A DNA stretch of 64,000 nucleotides. It comes from Gloeopeniophorella convolvens. Taxonomy: Eukaryota; Basidiomycota; Agaricomycetes; Russulales. How positions within the stretch are numbered: position 1 is the stretch's first letter; every line of letters begins with the position of its first letter. This document shows, piece after piece, positions 11,372-23,812 of the stretch. The notes under the pieces were generated by a model. The model did not search any database. It saw only the letters and a list, made by a program, of their open reading frames with translations, and was not told where the DNA came from. The stretch spans positions 434,001-498,000 of the forward strand of contig WTXD01000014.1 in assembly GCA_022496205.1 (NCBI GenBank), in the 5' to 3' direction. The translations under genes were made by a program, and so were the position numbers.

Positions 11372-13708
11372 TCATACAATGTAGCGGAACCCAGGTGCCT
11401 GTGTGCACGGGGACGAGTGTTGAGCAAAAGGCAAAAATTTTAGAGGGGAAGAGCGCAGGTGGCTCACCCTGTCCGCCAGCTCGGACGTGTCGACGCGGGT
11501 TTCGGGGGTGTGTTTGCCGTACACCCGGTCGCGCCGCGCGTTCTCGTAACGGAAGTGGGCCTGCAGGAGGAATTAGGCCCCATAGGTACTGCGAGGAGGT
11601 CGCCGCATCGGACGAGCAGAGACATACCGTAAGGATGAAGGAACATATGGATCCAAGGAACAGCAGCCCGGTCAGAACTAGCACAAACGCGGTTAGAAGA
11701 CCAGCGGGTGCCGCCGTGAGAGCGACCTGCCTGAGAATCCTTTACTGTTGGCCAAAACGTGTATCAGTAAAAATTTACTTTGACTCGCAAGGAGGAATCC
11801 ACTCAGACTCACATGTATCGCGGTCCTTCTATCGCGGGGAAGAGATGCGAGCCCAGAACACTGCCACATTGGCCGATGGCCATGTAAAGTGGGGTCCCCG
11901 TGGCACGTTTCGTTTCAGAACCCAAATTGTGCGCGTCTAATGATTATTCTGTATCAGTACTGTGCTTCGATCTGTTGGGAGCGGCGCACTTACACCAGGC
12001 GATGATTAGACCGATTGTAGTGTACGTGCCACTAACAATGCAGAACGTGGCGAAATACTGTACATGAATATTATGAGCGACGGTAAGTAGCAGACTGCCG
12101 AGACTGCAGGTGAGCATCAGATAACACCGAATCCCGAAAAGTGCGCACAGGTAGCCGACCCCGCCAATCGCGCAGGTGACCACGATAAAGGGACCACGAC
12201 TGAGAAGGCGGTCGGATGTCCACGAGGTCAGAGTGATGACGACTGCTGTGACAGCATAGGGTGGTACGGTCAGTAGTTGCGCACGCGCGTCCGCTGCAAG
12301 CAATGTGAGCGCAGTGATAGGTCGATAGCGGAGGCTTACTCACTGAATCCGAAGCCTTTAATGATAGTGGGCAAAAAGGCAGAGATGGACGCCAAGGCTG
12401 CATTAGCTCCAAAATAGATAACACCCCCAAGGTAGACCTATAAGGGAGACGCGTGAGCTTACACACCACACAGCTGTCATGCTATCCACTTGCCTTCCAG
12501 TCCTTGAATGCGTCGGTGATATGGTCTGCAACCCACTGTCCTCAGCGCGGCACTTTGGGCAAAACCCGCGCAGACCTTACCCTTGTTCACGACGTATCCC
12601 ACGTCGCCGCTGGTATCACGGTTCGCACGGTTTAACGCGATCTTGCGCTCTTCTTCACTAAAGAACGTAGTCGTCTCGGGCCGATTAGGCAGGAACGCAA
12701 TCGCAAAGGCGCCAAGGATGACCGCGGGAATGCCCTGCACACGACGGATCAGTTCCAGAAGCGCACGCAGAACCCACATGGGCCGGGACGGACTTCGATG
12801 ATGAACAGCAGACGCCAATTCGCGACCGCGTCGTGGGCATGCTGCACGCCAAACGCAATGAGGCCGCCAAACGCGCCGGCGACGGCGGCAAAGCCGAACC
12901 AGTATGCGAGGCGCAGGCCGAGCTCGTGCTTGGTGTAGAAGAGCGCTGTGGCGCGCGCAAGTCAGAGATCCGGCGCTGACGCAGACAGGGCAATCGATAG
13001 ACGCTCACAAAAGTACAGCGGAATGCCGGGGCCGAAGCCAGCCTCAAAGACGCCGAGTCCGACTCGCGCAACGATAAGCCCTGTCTCGTTGAAGGCGGTA
13101 GACTGCACGGGGAACCCCGGAACGATGTCAGTTCGGGGTGCGACGGGACACGAGAGGGCAGACGGACCATGAGCGTGGAGCAGATGCCCCAGCCTATGGC
13201 GGCGGTGCCCAGCCAGAGGCGGGGCGGGAAGAGCTTTGCGAGGATGGTGGCAGGGATCTGGAACAGGATCTGTCGCGCCAGTTGAGTATGACCAGCAGAC
13301 GCGAAAGCGAGGACGAACGTAGGAAAAGAAGAAGCTCGAGTTGACCCAGTCAAACTTCTTTCCGGTGGGATCGCCGCCGAGGGTGTCCTGGGCGAGGCCG
13401 AGCAGACGGGCGTTACCAAGGTTGCTCCTGTCCAGGTCTGAAGGGGTGCCGAATTAGGGGTCCGGAGGGAGGACAGCGGGAAGAGGGAAGCGGGACGTAC
13501 AGGCAAAGAGGTACATGAGGCATGCTATGGGAAGGATGCGGCGGTCGAGCCTGCGGATGAGAGAGCGCTCCTCGCGGGAGAGGGAGGCGAGGGACGACTG
13601 GACGGTTGCAGTGTCGTAGCCAGCCTCTGCGACGTACTTGTCTGCGTCGCCCTTGGGAGACTTGTCGGCCGTGCCGGGTTGGCCACGATGTATCATGCTG
13701 GTGGACAT
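11372..13708 (-). CDS. MFS transporter, anion:cation symporter (Dal5/Tna1-like)
   Basis: Plasma-membrane permease of the ACS family, whose members import nicotinate, allantoate, pantothenate or similar anions. The substrate cannot be told from sequence. The ATG at 13708 starts a soluble N terminus, then RRLDRRILPIACLMYLFA (TM1), DRSNLGNARLLGLAQDTLGG (family loop), QIPATILAKLFPPRLWLG, FLPNRPETTTFFSEEERKIA (central loop) and AQLLTVPPYAVTAVVI. About ten short introns interrupt it. The last exon is very short: after ADR an intron leads to APGFRYIV and a TGA at 11372-11374, matching the usual FRYVL-type ending. A TATA box lies just upstream of the start codon. Confidence 0.87.
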
Positions 13709-13732
13709 GGCGAGACGACTCTGGGACGAGCA

Positions 13733-13740
13733 TATTTATA
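13733..13740 (-). promoter_or_regulatory. TATA box of the MFS transporter gene
   Basis: Perfect TATAAATA on the reverse strand, 25-32 bases upstream of the ATG at 13708. If used, transcription would start almost at the start codon, so either the leader is very short or a slightly downstream ATG is used. Confidence 0.45.
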
Positions 13741-14223
13741 TTGCGCGGCAAAGTTTGTTGGATTTTGCGGGGAAGACGTGCAACGTATCCACTTGACTTG
13801 GATCTCGTTCAGTCATCGCATCTTCGCTGCTGACAGCCACTGCGCCATATCCCCGGTATCTCGACTGCCCACTTGCTCGGCGCCCAGCCCACAGGCGGTG
13901 GTCGCAACAGACGGCCCACAGCCAACGCCTCCAGTGTCTGCTTACAGCTGCCTACAGCTGCCCACAGCTGTTGGACTCGTCCGCCAATGCTCCTCTCATT
14001 ACCCCACGCGGACAGCGCCACAGCATCCCCTCTGCCCCCGCCCTCCAATCATCGCTCACCGCTCTCCGCATTCACGTCCACCTGATCATTCTTTCCTCTC
14101 GCCACATTGATCGGAATCCCGGTGTCCCGGCGTCTAGTATTGGCTCATGTAAAATATATCAAGCGTGAATCAACGATGCATCTAATAACGTATGGGGTAT
14201 CAACAGCAAATCATCCGCCATCT
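13741..14223. other. MFS promoter and ERG6 3' region
   Basis: About 480 bases between two reverse-strand genes. It contains a repeated short motif (CTGCCTACAGCTGCCCACAG) near 13950-13965 and is otherwise plain. Confidence 0.4.
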
Positions 14224-15494
14224 CTACTGGGGCTTCCGCGACACCACAAGGTACATTGGCGTAAACAGCTGCGCAGTCACGCAACACATCAGGCGACGCC
14301 TATTCCGATATCGCATAGAACCACGTACCTTGGATTGGCCGCTCTTGACAAGTGCGTCGGCTGCGATCAGCAACGTTTCGCCAACTTCCCACGTGCCCTT
14401 GGGTACGATACCAATGCGCTCGAGCAGCCAGAGCGCATTATGCGTCACGAACTTGCCCGACCAGCTCATCCGCCACACCGTAAGGTAGTCCCATGCCGTC
14501 TGCGCCTTGAAAATATCGCCCTCTAGTGGGTAGTACCACGGCACCGCGTCAGGCCGCTCAGCCAGATCCTCTTCGTGTTCAATCTGGAAGCCCACGGTTT
14601 TGAGCGCCTTCCGCGCCTGCGACAGCGGCCGCATCTCCGGGATCCCGTTACCCAACTCAATCCCGTGCGCGAGGGCCTTGTGTTCCGGATTAGAAGGGTC
14701 CCAGCTATCCGTCATGCACCACTCGTACACGCCAAACTGAACAAGGAAGTTAGCGCTCCCGTCTCTTTCGTCCGATGACGCGCGACTTACGACACCTCCA
14801 GGCTTGAGAACCTTCATAATCTCGCCATACACACCTTCCCACGTGGGAGCGTGGACAGTTGCCTCGATGGCATAGACTATATGAACCCCGTAAGTCCGTA
14901 GGCTTCCAAGACATCTAACAAAGCACCATACCAGCATCGAAAGCATTCTCGCCAAACTGCTCGGACAGCTTCATAAAGTCGCCCTTGACGAACTGGATCT
15001 GGTTCTCAAGACCAGCCGCCTTGGTGTACTTGCGCGCGCGGCCGATCTGGAAGTCGTTGTTGTTCAGGCCGGTGATGTGCACGTCCGCAAAGCGTGCGAT
15101 CTCGCGTGCGGGGCCGCCGACGCCGCAGCCGACATCGAGCACACGCATACCGGGGCGGAGCGACATTTGCGCGGCGAGGTAGTGCTCGTGGCGCGCGAGT
15201 GACGCTGCGAACGACTCGCCCTTGTAGAAGCGCGAAAAGTGGAACGACTGCGCCCAGCCATACTCGTACAGCTCCGTTGCGCCGTCATAGTAGCCTAAAG
15301 AGGAACGCGCCGTGAGTAAAAGCCAGCGGAGGCAAAAACGCAAGGCGGCCCGCACCGTTGACAACGTCGGTGTAATTCTCGACGCGGGTATCAGAGTCGA
15401 CCTTGGCCTCCTTCTTGATATCCTTTTGCCAGAAGCCAGAGTAGTTTTCAATGCGCGAGCCCACGCGGCCGTCGTCGAGCTGAGGAGTAGACAT
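14224..15494 (-). CDS. ERG6: Sterol 24-C-methyltransferase
   Basis: Transfers a methyl group from S-adenosylmethionine to C-24 of zymosterol/lanosterol-type sterols in ergosterol synthesis; usually in ER or lipid droplets. The ATG at 15494 gives MSTPQLDDGRVGSRIENYSG. Then come YYDGATELYEYGWAQSFHFS (the family's sterol-binding region I), the SAM motif VLDVGCGVGGPAREIARF, AIEATVHAPTWEGVYGEI and a C-terminal segment ending YLVVSRKPQ. About five introns. The last intron is in frame with no stop (after SGQSK, resuming LFTPMYLVV), so an unspliced reading would add residues. Length, about 340, is normal for the family. Confidence 0.93.
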
Positions 15495-16199
15495 TTTAGC
15501 TGCAACGAGGAGAATCAGCACGGGTTCACGAGCACAAGGCGCAAGGGCTGGGCACAGAACTCACGCTGAATGAAGGATGGGATAAAGGAAGGACAGGGGT
15601 GGGGACGAAGGAGGGTGAGAGGAGAGAGGAACGCGGTGGCAACCTTTATGAGCTTCCAAAAGCAGCCAAAAAAATCGGCCCACTTGGCTTTGACAACTTC
15701 GACGGCCGTTCGCGGAACTTTTCTCACACCCGGTTATGTAACAACGCGTCCACCCATCGCGAAATGACACCAGATTTCAAAACGACCATGCACTTTGCAG
15801 AAGAATGACACTATCGTACAGTTCAATGACCAATAGTACGCCCAAGGGGTCTGCGCGCCACAGAGCTCTGCACTACGAGCATGGGAACAGGCGGCCCAAG
15901 TTCACCGCCTCATGCGCTTCGCGTCGCCTCCTTCGTCAACTGGCAGTGGTGCCAGGGGCTCGCGTCGTCCGCCGCTCGCATGGAACCGTTGCTGCTGTCG
16001 CGCGAGGCCCATCCCAACGGGCGGCACGCGTGATTGCGGCCTGCTTGTCCATTACGGCCTGATTCGACACAGTGCATGCGGGCGACTTACTGCATTGCTT
16101 CGGCGGGGCGTTTCGCTCCGGCGGTGGCCAGGGAGGCAGCTGAGGCCTCAATCGCCTGGCGGAGTGCGGACATCGGCTTTGCGGGCGTCTGCTGAACTA
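15495..16199. other. ERG6 promoter / RAD52 3' region
   Basis: About 700 bases between the ERG6 start and the RAD52 stop, both on the reverse strand. It should contain the ERG6 promoter, although no canonical sterol-response element stood out. Forward ORFs at 15912-16328 have no recognisable similarity and lie partly antisense to RAD52. Confidence 0.45.
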
Positions 16200-17559
16200 T
16201 CAGTAAAGCAGCCTTGGAAGACGCTGGTCCAGTCGCTTCACCGTTGCAGCGTTGGTGTTGCCGCTCCCATGAGATCCCGAGCCACTTGCGGCACTATCCT
16301 GGGCGTCATTCCCATGGGCCTCTACTGAGGTATTACTGTGATCGACGCCCATCATAGACGAGTCGTCCATGTCAAGGTTGGCAAGCAGGTCGTTGTCATC
16401 GTCGTTGAAGTAGATGTCGCCGTCAGAATCCGACACCTTGAGCGGAGCCCCAGCAGCACCCGACTGTCCTGCCGGAGCAGTGAAAGCTACCTTCCGCTCC
16501 GAGCTTGGCCCCTGCTGCGGGGCCTGCTGCCCCTGATCAGCGAAAAGCGGGGCTTTGCCATGCAGCAGAGGTGCCTGCTTGTGCGCAGGCGTGTCCACCG
16601 GTGTGTTCAGGCCCGTCCGAGAGCCCGCCGCTGGCCCGCCTTGCTGCGCCTGCGCCTGCGCTTTCACAAAATTCCTCGCATTCTGAATTATCGCGTGGTG
16701 AGAAGTCGACCCTGTACTTGCCGAACGAGACTGTGGCGGGGCTGGGGAGAATCTCGGCTTCACGTCCTCTGACGGCGCGCGAGCCATAGACGTGGACGGT
16801 CCAGCTTGAGCGCCACCAGTACTCGAGGTGGAATTGGCCGCTTCGATATCAGGACGGCGGTGCAGGTCAGACTTATCAAACTTGGGCTGGGTAGGATAGA
16901 CCGTGAGCAGTCGAAAGATGGCCGAATGTATGCGCGTGTCCGGCCGGTAAACTTCAACTTACAGGTTGCACCTTGATCTTGACGATCTCCTGCGTGAACG
17001 ATTTCTCGTAGAGGCAGAGGCCAAGAAGATTTCCAAAGTTGCGTAGCGCACGCTTCACTCCGTCGGTAACGGCCTCCTTCTTGGCCTGCGCTGGTCTTAG
17101 CGGGTAGTCACAACCAAGGTGCGGCCAACACACCTTATCCAGTGCGGCGCCCTTGCTTTTGAGATTATCCCCAGTACCATATCCAATATCCTCGTGATAC
17201 GACCCGTCCTTCAGCGTGATCTTCACCACGGCGGTGACGCCGACACAGCAGCGCCGCGTCTCGGGGTCGATATCGATGAAGTCCGTCTCCATCTTCGTCA
17301 CCATCGAGCTCCATCCATTATAGCCAAAAACCTCGTTCGCGAGTCCGATGATCTTCCATCCCTCCACGTACGTGAGCTTCGGGCCTCCGCCGGGGGATGG
17401 CCGCTGGGACACGTATTCCGGGCCAAGGCGCCTGTTGAGTTTTGCTTGTATGATGGTTGCCTCGGAGGCGCCGGACGATTCGAGTTCAAAGATAGAAGGC
17501 TTTGTTTCAGAAAAAGATATCTCAGGGAAAGACCCTGGTGTATGCGGTTCAGAGAACAT
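16200..17559 (-). CDS. RAD52: RAD52/Rad22 recombination mediator
   Basis: Anneals single strands and loads Rad51 in homologous recombination. The ATG at 17559 (MFSEPHTPGSFPEISF) leads into the conserved DNA-binding domain: QAKLNRRLGPEYVSQR, KLTYVEGWKIIGLANEVFGY, NGWSSMVTKMETDFID, KGAALDKAKKEAVTDGVKRA, LRNFGNLLGLCLYEKSF. A 48-nt in-frame intron lacking stops sits between ALDK and AKKEA (about 17086-17133). Read unspliced it inserts an unrelated 16-residue block into a universally conserved segment. Another intron follows KIKVQPV. The C-terminal half is disordered and Gln/Ala/Ser-rich, with an acidic patch (DGDIYFNDDDNDLLANLDMD). Start choice is supported by a TATA element about 95 bases upstream. 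Confidence 0.93.
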
Positions 17560-17652
17560 CAAAGGCCGCGTGTCGGTTTCGACTCCTGGGCACCAGCGAA
17601 GGATGTATACACAAGATGATGAAGAAACAAAAGCAAGACAGTGTGCGGGCCC

Positions 17653-17660
17653 GATATATA
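17653..17660 (-). promoter_or_regulatory. Putative TATA box of RAD52
   Basis: TATATATC on the reverse strand, 94-101 bases upstream of the chosen ATG at 17559. Spacing and sequence fit a TATA element, but no other evidence supports it. Confidence 0.35.
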
Positions 17661-18091
17661 GGAGTGCGGCCCCCCAAGAGGGAGTCACTCTGAGTGGCAG
17701 TGTGGCAGTGTGATGCAGGGGCTAGGGGACAAACGAGTCGCGTCGTTCGGATCCAATTCGAGTCAACGCGTCGCATCACGCGCGTCAGCACGCGCACGTG
17801 CCACGTGTGAACCGCAACTCGTGCACCGCTACGGTCCACCTTCCATATCAGGCGAGACAATAATGCACCTGTACATCCAGGCTTGCACTGCTGCTCGGTC
17901 ACTGGTGACCTATGCTTGAACGGCAATCGTAAATATGTGTATGAAAACGAGGCGTGACTAGTAAACGAATGACAGATGTAGTGTAAATACGAATATTCGG
18001 AATCAGTAAATCATCTGTCAGCCACCAGGGCGAACTCTAGTAGGATCGCCACAAGCTTCCATGAAGTTGTGGCATGCCAGTCACGCAGGGG
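17661..18091. other. RAD52 upstream region / 3' region of the Ser-rich gene
   Basis: About 430 bases upstream of RAD52, on the far side of which the Ser-rich gene ends. Imperfect ACGCG-containing repeats occur at about 17760-17800 (caacgcgtcg, catcacgcgcgtc, gcacgcgcacg). These resemble the MluI cell-cycle box core that often regulates replication/repair genes in fungi. Inference only. Confidence 0.35.
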
Positions 18092-18862
18092 TTAAACGCG
18101 ACGACGTTGGTCGGGGGTGCCCCACTGTTCATGGTGGCTGAGCGGCACCTCATTTTGTGTGCGATCGCTGGGCTGTCTTCGAGTATGCCGTCTTGCGCGA
18201 CCAGAGCGGGAGCTCCCGGCATTTGACGGTGCCACGGAGGGTTGACCCATGCTGGTCACGGTGTCGTCCCAGCGACTTGCGCGCCTTCCACGATCTCGCC
18301 GATACGCATATTCCCCGTAGACCTGATGCGAATGCACGGCCAAAGTCTGCGGCGACAAGGACGGATCGGTCCCGACAACTGCTCCTCGCGTTGAAACTTG
18401 CGAATTAGTGTTCCCCGTTGGTTGGAGAGCCAAGCGCAGATGGTCGAGACGTGGAGGATAATGAAGACCATGAGCACTGCTGGGGCCAGGGACCTCGAGA
18501 GCGCCTCCGGGACTAGATCCTTGACTGGATGCATGGCTTCCTTCGGGCGAGCTGAACTCCATATCGTCCACAAAGAAAGAGCCATATGGCGACACCACAC
18601 GCTCGGGCTTGCCTGCACTATCGCTCTTGGCCGAATTGCTCCCATAACTGCTGCTAGAATGGCCATCTCGAGAAGAAACAGAGGAAGAGGTCCAAAACCT
18701 GGCTCTTCTCTGGGACTGCTCTTGGCGATTCTGTCCGGACCTTGCGTGGCTACTCGAAAACTCTTGGGAGATAACCTGGGGCAAGCTTGCTTCTTCCTCT
18801 ACCGGCTCAGGAGAGCTAGTGAAGCGAGATTGACGAGTGTCGGTATGAGTGCGAGGGGACAT
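18092..18862 (-). CDS. Serine-rich disordered protein, unknown
   Basis: Continuous frame of 256 codons from the ATG at 18862 to the TAA at 18092. Composition is strongly biased to Ser, Arg, Gly and Pro, with basic/serine stretches (SSSYGSNSAKSDSAGKPERV, RDRGRRASRWDDTV), and no folded domain is evident. An overlapping reverse frame (18256-18666) looks like a shadow. An RxxS-type phosphosite cluster is plausible. I recognise no family. The protein could be lineage-specific, and conservation in relatives would decide whether it is real. Confidence 0.5.
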   Translation of the reverse strand: MSPRTHTDTRQSRFTSSPEPVEEEASLPQVISQEFSSSHARSGQNRQEQSQRRARFWTSSSVSSRDGHSSSSYGSNSAKSDSAGKPERVVSPYGSFFVDDMEFSSPEGSHASSQGSSPGGALEVPGPSSAHGLHYPPRLDHLRLALQPTGNTNSQVSTRGAVVGTDPSLSPQTLAVHSHQVYGEYAYRRDRGRRASRWDDTVTSMGQPSVAPSNAGSSRSGRARRHTRRQPSDRTQNEVPLSHHEQWGTPDQRRRV

Positions 18863-20281
18863 TGGGGGGATAGGGCCGGGGAGGTTCCAATACAGACGGT
18901 ACTGAGAATGGGTGGGGCTGCAGCCAGGCTTTTATCTATGCGAATTAGCCTTTTCTGAACTGCCAGCTTGCGGAGACGACGAATCATCGGGTACCTCATG
19001 TAAATGAACGCTCTGGGATCTGGGCATGCTCGGAAGGGCGAATCACGATCCCCAGAGACTCAAAATCCCTAACGACCATGAAAAAAGCCGCCGACATGCC
19101 ACGGAGCAACGGGCTGCCCGTTCGAGCCCGGTGCGGTGAGGAAGAACAGAAACCCGCCTGGCAGAAGCCGTCATTGAGCGATCAAAAGAGCGGGAACGCT
19201 GGCACGTCAGTCATAGGTCAAGCCTCGAGGGGCGAGGGTCCCAAATGTGGACCAAGTACTAGCGGGTTGATGGAGGTTGATGGCAGGGGAATTTGTCCCG
19301 AGGGCGATTCTTCGACGCGGATCGCCGAAGGCTCGGCGTTCCCTTACGGCATTGTGGCAGCAGTGACACGGAGTGAAATGGGACGGTGCCCCGAGGATAC
19401 ACTGCATTGTAGTCATTGCATAAAATATATTCACCTAGTTGGGGGCGAAGTCTGTATGCCTGTGCAAAAATTTACGGCTCACGATTGCCATGAATCAAAG
19501 AAAGGTCCTTGGAGTCGACTATCAGCCAAGAGACGTCCTGTCGTTCGTTCTGGTCTTGATACCGCATGCCGCTGTCCATGAACGGCTCGGGCACATCTGT
19601 GGAAAGGATCTTCATCTGCGATTGCATTATAATCAAATCCTAGTACAGATATACCTGGCCTTCGGCGGCGGGCGCAGCCGCGCATTATGTCAAGCCGAAG
19701 CAGACGATGAGTTTGAGGGGGACATGCGTCCCGATTGCGCCTAACAGGCACACTCCCAGATGATTCCCAGCGACGCTCCGCCGCCTGGGATCGATACAAA
19801 GCGAATGCAAAAGATGGGATAGTGGACAATCCTCCGACGGACTGCAGATGACGCGCGAAGAACTCTAACCCAGGGACACAGCCGGGACAGACACGCTTCG
19901 CTGAAAGATCTATTTACGTAAGACTGGCGAGGTGATCACGTCCTCCTGGATATAGCGAGCTTGCGTAGGTTTACGTGCGGGCATGTTTGAAGAGGCCTGT
20001 TGCGGGCAAACTCTGTTTCTACCCATGGGAAGAAACCATGCGGGCGCAGGGCACGACAGGAGGGCCCTAATTGCATCATCGTGATCGCAGCACCCCGGCA
20101 GCTGGTGCGGCGAACTTCAGAACGAAGCGCAGCACACAGTCACTACAACGCAACCGATGTTGAGAAAATGCGTATTATCATATTTTTACCTCTTGTACAC
20201 GCCCGATGTACCCAGAGGCTCAGTCATAACAAACCGCCATACGACAACCACGTCGAACAAGAAGCAACCGTCGTGGACACG
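18863..20281. other. Long intergenic region, no gene recognised
   Basis: About 1.4 kb. A forward frame at 19078-19581 and several reverse frames lack protein-like similarity. The stretch should include the promoter of the Ser-rich gene and the 3' UTR of the G3BP-like gene. No repeats or RNA genes are seen. Confidence 0.4.
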
Positions 20282-21873
20282 CTACACCTTGGTGCCAATC
20301 CCACGTCCACGGCCAGGCCCACCGCGGCCGCGGAATCCGCCGCCTCGCATGTCGCCGTTGACAGGAGCGCCGCCGCGAGGCCGTGAGACCGGGCGCTCGC
20401 CACGCTCCTTGCGCGTTTCGACGGTTATGCGCATCTGCTGGCCCTCGCCGATGTCAATGCGGATGCCACCCTCGCCACCCTGCGACATGGGGAGCGAAGC
20501 GACAATCGCACGGCGCGCAGCATCGACGGCGATGAACTCGAGGAATGCGCATGCTTTGCTGCGCACAATCTCGAGCTCTTTGATTGGTCCGAAGCGGCTG
20601 GTCAGGGTGTTGCGGAGTGCAGTCTCAGACACGTTCTCTTGCACGCTCTGCCAAGAGAATGATAAGCAACTGGACCAGGTGTAATAACAATGCTTCCCAC
20701 CTTGACGAAACATTGAGCGTTGGGAACGTTGGTGGCAGCGACATACGCGGGGTGGGACTCCCGCGGCTGTTGATGAGGTCTTGGGCCAGGACCATGATGG
20801 CTGACGGGGGTCTGGGCGCCACTGACGGGAGACGATGAGCTGGCAGCAGGCGCCTCGCTGGTACCACGAGACTCCTGCGCCACAGCTGAACCCCACTTCT
20901 TCGAGTTGGTGGCAGCAAGGTTAGCCCAGGTTTTCGGCGCAGCGGGGGCAGGTGCTGGCGCTGGTTGAGAAGGAGGGGCGGGGGCAGGCGCAGGAGGTAG
21001 GGATGGAGCAGGGGAGGCGGTGGCAGGTGGCAGGGCAGGGGAGGCGGTAGGAGCAGGTGATTCCTCCGCAGGTGTGGGGATGGGTTCGGGCGTAGGGGAT
21101 TTTTCAACGGGGGCGGGAGCCTCGGGCTCCTCAGGCTCAGCCTGTGCATCTCCATTAGCATGAGACTCAGCAACAGGTTCCTCGGGAGTAGGGAGTGCTT
21201 CTTCGACGGGGACAGGCGAGGGCGAGGGCGAGGGCGAGGGGTCAACCTGAACAGGCTCGGCGGCAGGAACGTCGGCAACAGGAGCAGCGGGTTGGGAAGG
21301 AGCAGGAGAGGCAGGGGCGACCTCCGAAACAGCAGTTGTTGAGGTCTGCTCCGTGTCGGTAGTGGTGGGCTGCTCCTCGCCTTCGTCACTCTCAACAGTC
21401 TCTTCCTTGAGGAAGCGGAAGATGTCGTTGAGAACAAAATACCCATTGGGCTGCTCAGCAAGGAAGAAGGTCTGGACAAACTTCCGCCACGGCTCGCCGC
21501 GGTTGGACATCTCACCAATGACCTGGATGATGATGCCGCCATTGGCAGAGGACTGTGCATCAACCGAGTGGATGAAGACCTTGCAGTCCTCAAATCCAAT
21601 CGAGGTGATCTTGTTATGAATTTCCTGTCAAAATAGTTCAGATTATCAATGAACATTGCCAGAAAAAGGTAGACAGACCTGCTGGCCATAGCATGGTGTG
21701 CCGTCCTCGCCCTCGGTGCCATGAATAAAGGTAGAGGATTTGTTGTAGAAGCAGTGGAGGCGGTTGGGGGATTTATTCACGAATGTATAGTACTGAGGAA
21801 CAAATTGCCATCCCACTTCAGATGGGACGACGAAATTGTGAGAGGGCTCGGTGGAAGGAGTGGTATTCGTCAT
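20282..21873 (-). CDS. G3BP/Nxt3-like protein: NTF2 domain plus RRM
   Basis: RNA-binding protein of the Ras-GAP SH3-binding-protein family, which acts in stress granules and, as Bre5-type proteins, as a ubiquitin-protease cofactor. The ATG at 21873 opens the NTF2-like domain: VGWQFVPQYYTFVNKSPNRL, HCFYNKSSTFIHGTEGEDGT, then KVFIHSVDAQSSANGGIIIQ and PNGYFVLNDIFRFL. A long acidic Pro/Ala/Ser-rich linker follows, with a Pro-Ser repeat encoded by a GAGGGC tract at about 21214-21240. An RRM lies near the C terminus (ALRNTLTSRFGPIKELEIVR, KACAFLEFIAVDAARRAI), followed by an RGG tail. At least three introns. Domain order and the RGG tail are typical. Confidence 0.88.
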
Positions 21874-22248
21874 GATGGGTCAGAGGATGCTGCGGTGCGT
21901 CAGACGAGCGGATTTTGTAAAAGGAAGTGACCTACCGATGCGAAGAGTGCGAGGTGGACGGAGAAATGCGTGCAGAAATCTAGGAGAGATGGATACAGCG
22001 AGTGTGAGGAGCAGAGCTCGGGGGAGAGAGCAGACAGGCGGGTCGACGTCGGGGACGGTGCGCAAAAGTGTCACGCTGCTCACAAACTTTCTCAGTCTCA
22101 TTCCCTCGGCATCTCCCGTGCGTACCAAAGTCTCTTTCTGAGCGCCCAGGCCTATCGTAACTACAGTGAAAATTCAATTTCTAGCTGCTGCCTCGTAGAG
22201 GGTATATGCCCTGGCCGAGCTCGCGGCAATGGGCTCGGTCAAAATGCA
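21874..22248. other. G3BP promoter / MAPK 3' region
   Basis: 375 bases between two reverse-strand genes. No distinct element was recognised. A forward ORF crossing it is antisense to the MAP kinase exons. Confidence 0.4.

Positions 22249-23812
<1,564 letters not shown>

Noticed and set aside
18256..18666. Hydrophobic reverse frame suggesting a membrane protein
   Set aside because: Overlaps the longer Ser-rich frame; composition looks like a frame shadow of biased codons.
19078..19581. Forward ORF of 167 codons
   Set aside because: No similarity, no nearby splice continuation and random composition.
20625..21722. 365-codon reverse ORF rich in Leu/Pro/Ser
   Set aside because: Alternative frame over the Pro/Ala linker of the G3BP-like gene; the frame with NTF2 and RRM motifs is the real one.
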